DNA of 9,131 nucleotides, from the NCBI GenBank assembly GCA_030620735.1, contig JAUXDV010000061.1:1-9131 (forward strand), written 5' to 3'. The DNA is from Gammaproteobacteria bacterium (GTDB lineage Bacteria > Pseudomonadota > Gammaproteobacteria > Chromatiales > Chromatiaceae). The notes under the pieces are model-generated. The model worked only from the letters and a program-made list of their open reading frames with translations, did no database searches and was not told the origin of the DNA. The first letter of the stretch is position 1. Each line of letters starts with the position of its first letter. Positions 6,189-9,131 of this stretch are shown here, piece after piece. The position numbers were made by a program, and so were the translations under genes.

Positions 6189-6905
6189 TCAGGGTTTGAT
6201 CGTCGTTAGGCCGAGAGTCTCCCAACCCTGCATGCCTCCGCGATACCATTTGATCTTTTCAGCCGGATAACCAAATTTCAATAATGTTTTGATATTGGCA
6301 GGCGATTGACCGCACCACATTCCGTTGCAGAACATCACCAGTGTTTTTGCATTCGAGTAGTCAAAAACCTTGCTGGTGTCTCCCTCAGCGATCGCTTCAT
6401 CGACTGAAAACTCATCTGCACCTTGTGCCAGTTTAGCGCCAAATTGAGCTGCCAGAACTTTTATAATCTCTTCAGTGGTAGCGCCGCTTTTTGGTCTGAT
6501 TTTTGTCCACGGGATATTGGTTGCGCCGGGTATGGTCCCGCGCGCGATCCAATCCGGAGTGCGTGAGTCAATCACCAGTATAGAGTCATCTCCGCCAGCC
6601 ATTTTCTTTATGTAATCGATGATTTCGAGTTCACCAATGGTAGCGACGCCAGGAGCAACAACCATTGGCTGAATGCAGAAAGGAGGGCAGTTTCGGGATG
6701 TTAATGCAAAATTTGGATTGATGGTATTGAGCGGCTCCTGATTTCGCATAATGGTAAGTTTTTTTCCATCATGGGTGAATTCAACCTTTGTTATATCGCG
6801 GCTGATGCCAACGTTGATCTCTTCCCTGGCAGATACGCTGGAACCGAATACGCCAAGAAGTAATGCAATAGTGGCAGTTGATGCGATGTGATGCGTGATT
6901 TTCAT
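6189..6905 (-). CDS. Exported rhodanese-like protein with extra cysteines
   Basis: A 238-residue protein with a clear Sec signal peptide (basic MKITHH start, hydrophobic core about 8-22, likely cleavage after SSVSA near residue 26), so it should act in the periplasm. The mature part has a region of about 75 residues with a CPPFC pair (Cys73, Cys77), then a rhodanese-like domain (about 90-238): VIDSRTPDWIARGTIPGATNIP (111-132) and the active-site loop CNGMWCGQS (193-201), ending YRGGMQGWETLGL. Rhodaneses carry sulfane sulfur on the loop cysteine; here the loop has two cysteines, Cys193 and Cys198, so a disulfide or thiol-redox role is also possible. The start is ATG 6905, set by a strong ribosome binding site and the signal peptide; an ORF start at 6968 lacks support. 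It is convergent with the winged-helix gene and divergent from lolC. The physiological substrate is unknown. Confidence 0.88.
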   Translation of the reverse strand: MKITHHIASTATIALLLGVFGSSVSAREEINVGISRDITKVEFTHDGKKLTIMRNQEPLNTINPNFALTSRNCPPFCIQPMVVAPGVATIGELEIIDYIKKMAGGDDSILVIDSRTPDWIARGTIPGATNIPWTKIRPKSGATTEEIIKVLAAQFGAKLAQGADEFSVDEAIAEGDTSKVFDYSNAKTLVMFCNGMWCGQSPANIKTLLKFGYPAEKIKWYRGGMQGWETLGLTTIKP

Positions 6906-6910
6906 GGTGT

Positions 6911-6920
6911 ATCTCCTTCT
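6911..6920 (-). promoter_or_regulatory. Strong ribosome binding site of the rhodanese gene
   Basis: On the minus strand AGAAGGAGAT lies 5 bases before the ATG at 6905-6903. It is a near-perfect Shine-Dalgarno sequence and decides the start in favour of 6905 over the longer reading frame that begins at 6968. Confidence 0.85.
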
Positions 6921-6960
6921 GTGAATTTGGTTTGAGATGATGCATGATTTGTTTATTGAG

Positions 6961-6988
6961 AGTATCAATTTCCCAGTAAATTAGTCAA
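6961..6988 (-). promoter_or_regulatory. Probable sigma-70 promoter of the rhodanese gene
   Basis: Reading the minus strand, TTGACT (6988-6983, 5 of 6 matches to the -35 consensus) and GATACT (6966-6961, 4 of 6 to the -10) are 16 bases apart. Transcription would start near 6954, giving a leader of about 50 bases that includes the strong ribosome binding site. Confidence 0.55.
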
Positions 6989-7040
6989 GATATATCCGGG
7001 GCCTGTCAGGGAATGACGTCCGTAGAGAGGGGATGCCAAT

Positions 7041-7068
7041 TTGAGTCAGATTAATTGATCATTAGAAG
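7041..7068 (+). promoter_or_regulatory. Weak candidate promoter for lolCD
   Basis: TTGAGT (7041-7046) and TAGAAG (7063-7068) are 16 bases apart and lie about 27 bases before the first lolC ATG. Both match the sigma-70 consensus only at four positions. A promoter must lie in the divergent 189-base gap since the neighbouring gene points away, but this choice is tentative. Confidence 0.25.
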
Positions 7069-7094
7069 CACCCTGAATCCTGATTTATGGTTTA

Positions 7095-7856
7095 ATGCGC
7101 GTCATGTATCAGCCCTATGAATATTTCCTCGGCTTCCGCTATACGCGGGCCAGACACAAAGATCACTTCATCTCTTTCATCTCTCTGGCATCCATGTTCG
7201 GCATCATGATCGGCGTGATGGCGCTGATCGTGGTGTTGTCAGTAATGAACGGCTTTCATAAAGAGATTCGAGAGCGCATCCTCGGCATGGTCTCGCATGC
7301 GACCATCACTTCGACCGAGGGGGGGCTGCAGAACTGGCCGGAGGCAATGGAACTCGCCAAACAGCATCCTGATGTGGTCGCAGCCGCCCCCTATGTGGAG
7401 TCCCAGGTGATGCTGGTGAATGGACAGCTTGTCTCCGGCGCCTTGATCCGCGGCATCGATCCGCAGCAGGAGGCTGCGGTGGCGGATGTCGGCGAGCACA
7501 TGAACAGCGGCTCGCTGGATGACCTCAAGGAGAAGAGTTATAACATCGTGCTGGGTGTGGAACTTGCCCGTAATCTTGGCGTTGCCGTCGGTGAAAAGGT
7601 TACGGTGATTACTCCCCACGCAATAATTACTCCCGTGGGTACCATGCCGCGTCTCAAACGCTTTACGGTTTCAGGAATTTTTGAGGTCGGTATGGGAGAT
7701 TTTGACACCGGGGTGGCGCTGGCGCACATGCGTGACGTGGCTAAATTGAACCGTCTCGGTGACGCGGTAACCGGTGTGCGTCTCAAAGTCAAAGATCTCT
7801 ATGATGCGCAGCGCATCTCCTATGAACTGGCGAATCAGATGAAGGATTATTACTAA
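7095..7856 (+). CDS. lolC: LolC N-terminal half, ends at premature TAA
   Basis: As read, this encodes 253 residues: a cytoplasmic start, the first transmembrane helix (about 27-52, including GIMIGVMALIVVLSVMNGF, a highly conserved LolC/E block) and nearly all of the large periplasmic domain. Within it, ITPVGTMPRLKRFTVSGIF (178-196) corresponds to the LolC Hook hairpin that contacts LolA, which argues for a LolC or LolF type rather than LolE. GIDPQQE (120-126) and TGVRLKV (226-232) are further family blocks. Translation would stop at DYY, just before the conserved VRDW that leads into the second membrane helix, leaving a one-helix protein unlikely to work as a permease on its own. Confidence 0.75.
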   Translation: MRVMYQPYEYFLGFRYTRARHKDHFISFISLASMFGIMIGVMALIVVLSVMNGFHKEIRERILGMVSHATITSTEGGLQNWPEAMELAKQHPDVVAAAPYVESQVMLVNGQLVSGALIRGIDPQQEAAVADVGEHMNSGSLDDLKEKSYNIVLGVELARNLGVAVGEKVTVITPHAIITPVGTMPRLKRFTVSGIFEVGMGDFDTGVALAHMRDVAKLNRLGDAVTGVRLKVKDLYDAQRISYELANQMKDYY

Positions 7857-7898
7857 GTCAGGGACTGGTCGAGTTATCGCCGTAACTTTTTCGAAGCG

Positions 7899-8351
7899 TT
7901 GGCCACCGAGAAACGCATGATGGGTTTTATTCTTTTTCTGATCGTGCTGGTGGCTGCGTTTTCGGTCATTATCGCGATGATCATGGTGGTGACTGAAAAA
8001 CAGAGCGACATCGCCATCCTGCGCACCCTGGGGGCCTCTTCCGGCAGCATCATGAAGATTTTTCTGGTGCAGGGAACCACCATTGGAACCTTTGGGGTGC
8101 TGCTGGGGGTCGTTTCGGGCATCCTGCTTGCCGTCAATGTCGAGACCATTGTCTCTGCACTGGAATCCGCCCTGGGCTTTCAGGCCATCAATCCCGACCT
8201 CTACTACATCAGCAGACTGCCCTCCGATGTCCACTGGCAGGATGTCACCCTGATCGCCTCCTTTGCCTTCGTGATCACCATACTGTTTGCGCTTTTCCCG
8301 GCATGGCGGGCATCAAAAGTGCAGCCTGCGGAGGCATTGCGCTATGAGTGA
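7899..8351 (+). CDS. lolC: LolC C-terminal half, three membrane helices
   Basis: Downstream of the premature stop the same frame continues VRDWSSYRRNFFEALATEKRMM, then the second helix (about FILFLIVLVAAFSVIIAMIMVV), the LolD-contacting cytoplasmic loop TEKQSDIAILRTLGAS, the helix around GTTIGTFGVLLGVVSGILLAV, a periplasmic loop, and the last helix ending at FPAWRASKVQPAEALRYE. This is the FtsX-type domain typical of the family. If it were translated separately it would have to restart at TTG 7899, ATG 7917 or ATG 7920; GAG at 7908-7910 is the only ribosome binding site candidate and it is weak. Whether it is made at all is unknown. Its stop overlaps the start of lolD by 8 bases. Confidence 0.6.
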   Translation: MATEKRMMGFILFLIVLVAAFSVIIAMIMVVTEKQSDIAILRTLGASSGSIMKIFLVQGTTIGTFGVLLGVVSGILLAVNVETIVSALESALGFQAINPDLYYISRLPSDVHWQDVTLIASFAFVITILFALFPAWRASKVQPAEALRYE

Positions 8352-9030
8352 TGCTATTACAGAAACCATCCTCTCATGCCGTGACCTGGTGCGTACATTC
8401 TCGGACGGGGAACTCTCTGTCGAGGTGCTCAAGGGCGTCTCGCTGGATGTCAAAAAAGGGGAGAGCCTGTCGATCATCGGCAGCTCAGGATCGGGCAAGA
8501 GCACCCTGCTGCACTGCCTTGGCGGTCTTGACCAGCCGACCTCGGGTACGGTGACGCTTGCAGGCGAAAATCTCTTCACCATCAAGGAGAGAGTGCGCAA
8601 CCGATTGAGAAACCGCTCACTGGGATTCGTCTATCAGTTTCACCACCTTCTCCAGGAATTGACAGCACTGGAAAATGTGGCCATGCCGCTGTTGATCCGC
8701 GGTGTTGATAAACACCAGGCTGCTGAAAAAGCGCAATACTGGCTGCATGCGATCGAGATGGATCACCGCGCCGGGCATCGGCCATCACAGCTCTCCGGAG
8801 GCGAGCGCCAGCGCGTAGCGCTTGCCCGGGCGCTGTCAGGCGAGCCACAATGCGTACTTGCCGACGAGCCCACCGGTAACCTGGACCGAAAAAACGCCGA
8901 CAGAATCTACGAGCTGATGCTGAAACTGACCCGTGAGCTGGGAACCGCATTCGTCGTTGTGACCCATGACCAGCGTCTGACGGAACGCATGCAGAGAGTC
9001 GTTACCCTCAACAATGGAGTGCTTGAGTAG
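8344..9030 (+). CDS. lolD: Lipoprotein-releasing ABC transporter ATPase LolD
   Basis: Cytoplasmic ATPase that powers release of lipoproteins from the inner membrane by the LolCDE (or LolDF) complex. It has 228 residues (E. coli 233). Motifs: Walker A GSSGSGKST (46-54), Q-loop YQFHHLL (97-103, Gln98), the LolD-typical TALENVAMPLLIRG (107-120), ABC signature LSGGERQR (150-157), Walker B VLADEP (171-176, Glu175), D-loop GNLD (178-181) and switch His208 in VVVTHDQR. All are intact. The start is ATG 8344 with GGAGG at 8330-8334 as ribosome binding site; the reading frame upstream of it lies inside lolC and has no LolD similarity. It overlaps lolC by 8 bases, so normal coupling with lolC translation is expected. 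No lolE start is seen in the 101 bases that follow. Confidence 0.96.
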   Translation: MSDAITETILSCRDLVRTFSDGELSVEVLKGVSLDVKKGESLSIIGSSGSGKSTLLHCLGGLDQPTSGTVTLAGENLFTIKERVRNRLRNRSLGFVYQFHHLLQELTALENVAMPLLIRGVDKHQAAEKAQYWLHAIEMDHRAGHRPSQLSGGERQRVALARALSGEPQCVLADEPTGNLDRKNADRIYELMLKLTRELGTAFVVVTHDQRLTERMQRVVTLNNGVLE

Positions 9031-9061
9031 TCTGCTGCAACGATTGCACGATCTGCACCTT

Positions 9062-9088
9062 GTCATTGCGAGCGAAGCGCGGCAATCT
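9062..9088. repeat. Partial second copy of the REP/MITE-like repeat
   Basis: GTCATTGCGAGCG at the start and GGCAATCT at the end match the left half of the 4504-4574 element (4506-4532) with two differences over 27 bases. It lies 31 bases after the lolD stop. The sequence beyond it (9089-9131) does not continue the palindrome clearly, and the right arm is either outside the window or lost. Confidence 0.75.
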
Positions 9089-9131
9089 TTTTTAGTGGAA
9101 TCAAGCTGATTATGATCGCTTCTCTTTTTTC

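Larger units (their letters stand above)
7095..8351 (+). pseudogene. lolC: lolC interrupted by an in-frame TAA (lipoprotein-releasing permease)
   Basis: The two halves of a LolC/LolF-type permease lie in the same frame and are separated only by TAA at 7854-7856. Removing that codon gives one protein of about 418 residues, the full family size (E. coli LolC 399, LolE 414), beginning with the family-typical MYQP and ending in QPAEALRYE. LolC with LolE and the ATPase LolD extracts outer-membrane lipoproteins from the inner membrane and passes them to LolA. Everything but this codon looks functional: no frameshift and no loss of conserved blocks. The family is normally essential, so the interruption is either a sequencing or assembly error, a recent nonsense mutation in a cell with another copy, or a readthrough or split-protein case. 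The start may be ATG 7095 or, more like homologs, ATG 7104; neither has a good ribosome binding site. Confidence 0.8.

Noticed and set aside
7671..8234. Minus-strand reading frame of 187 codons across the lolC stop codon
   Set aside because: Very His/Asp/Gln-rich shadow translation opposite conserved membrane-protein sequence; no start signals or known domain, so it does not explain the interruption of lolC.
7095..8351. Programmed frameshift or two independent genes as explanation of the split lolC
   Set aside because: Both halves are in the same frame, so no frameshift is needed, and each half alone lacks parts the family requires; a single nonsense codon is the simplest reading.

Overview
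This window reads as ordinary chromosomal DNA from a gammaproteobacterium. The reason is the gene order lepA-lepB-(DUF4845)-rnc-era-recO-pdxJ, the classic gammaproteobacterial cluster, followed by Lol lipoprotein-sorting genes that occur only in Gram-negative bacteria. Protein sequences are clearly related to, but well diverged from, those of Escherichia coli. A free-living or symbiotic sulfur-oxidising type of gammaproteobacterium is a guess based only on overall impression and on the exported rhodanese-like protein; no gene here proves it.

Layout. Bases 1-981 hold the 3' part of lepA (elongation factor 4). A 125-base gap carrying an unusual telomere-like repeat (about 981-1085) separates it from lepB (1107-1898). 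From lepB to recO (4491) the genes overlap by 1 to 17 bases (lepB/DUF4845/rnc/era/recO), a tight and probably translationally coupled unit joining protein export, RNA processing, ribosome assembly and recombination repair. A palindromic REP/MITE-like element (4504-4574), bounded by a 7-base direct repeat, lies between recO and pdxJ (4632-5354). acpS, which often follows pdxJ, is absent. Instead there is a 299-base AT-rich non-coding stretch and a small gene (5654-6109) for a coiled-coil plus winged-helix protein of unknown function, closed by a strong, possibly bidirectional terminator (6120-6149). Convergent to it is a gene for an exported rhodanese-like protein (6189-6905, minus strand) with its own good promoter and ribosome binding site.

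The last part is lolC-lolD (7095-9030), the inner-membrane ABC transporter that hands outer-membrane lipoproteins to LolA. The lolC reading frame is broken by one in-frame TAA (7854-7856), while the reading frame, length and conserved sequence continue intact on the far side. lolD is intact. After lolD a second, partial copy of the 4504-4574 repeat runs towards the window edge.

No defence system, CRISPR array, transposase, tRNA or rRNA was seen. The items most worth a second look are the lolC nonsense codon, the coiled-coil/winged-helix gene in the acpS position, the cysteine-rich exported rhodanese, and the telomere-like repeat upstream of lepB.
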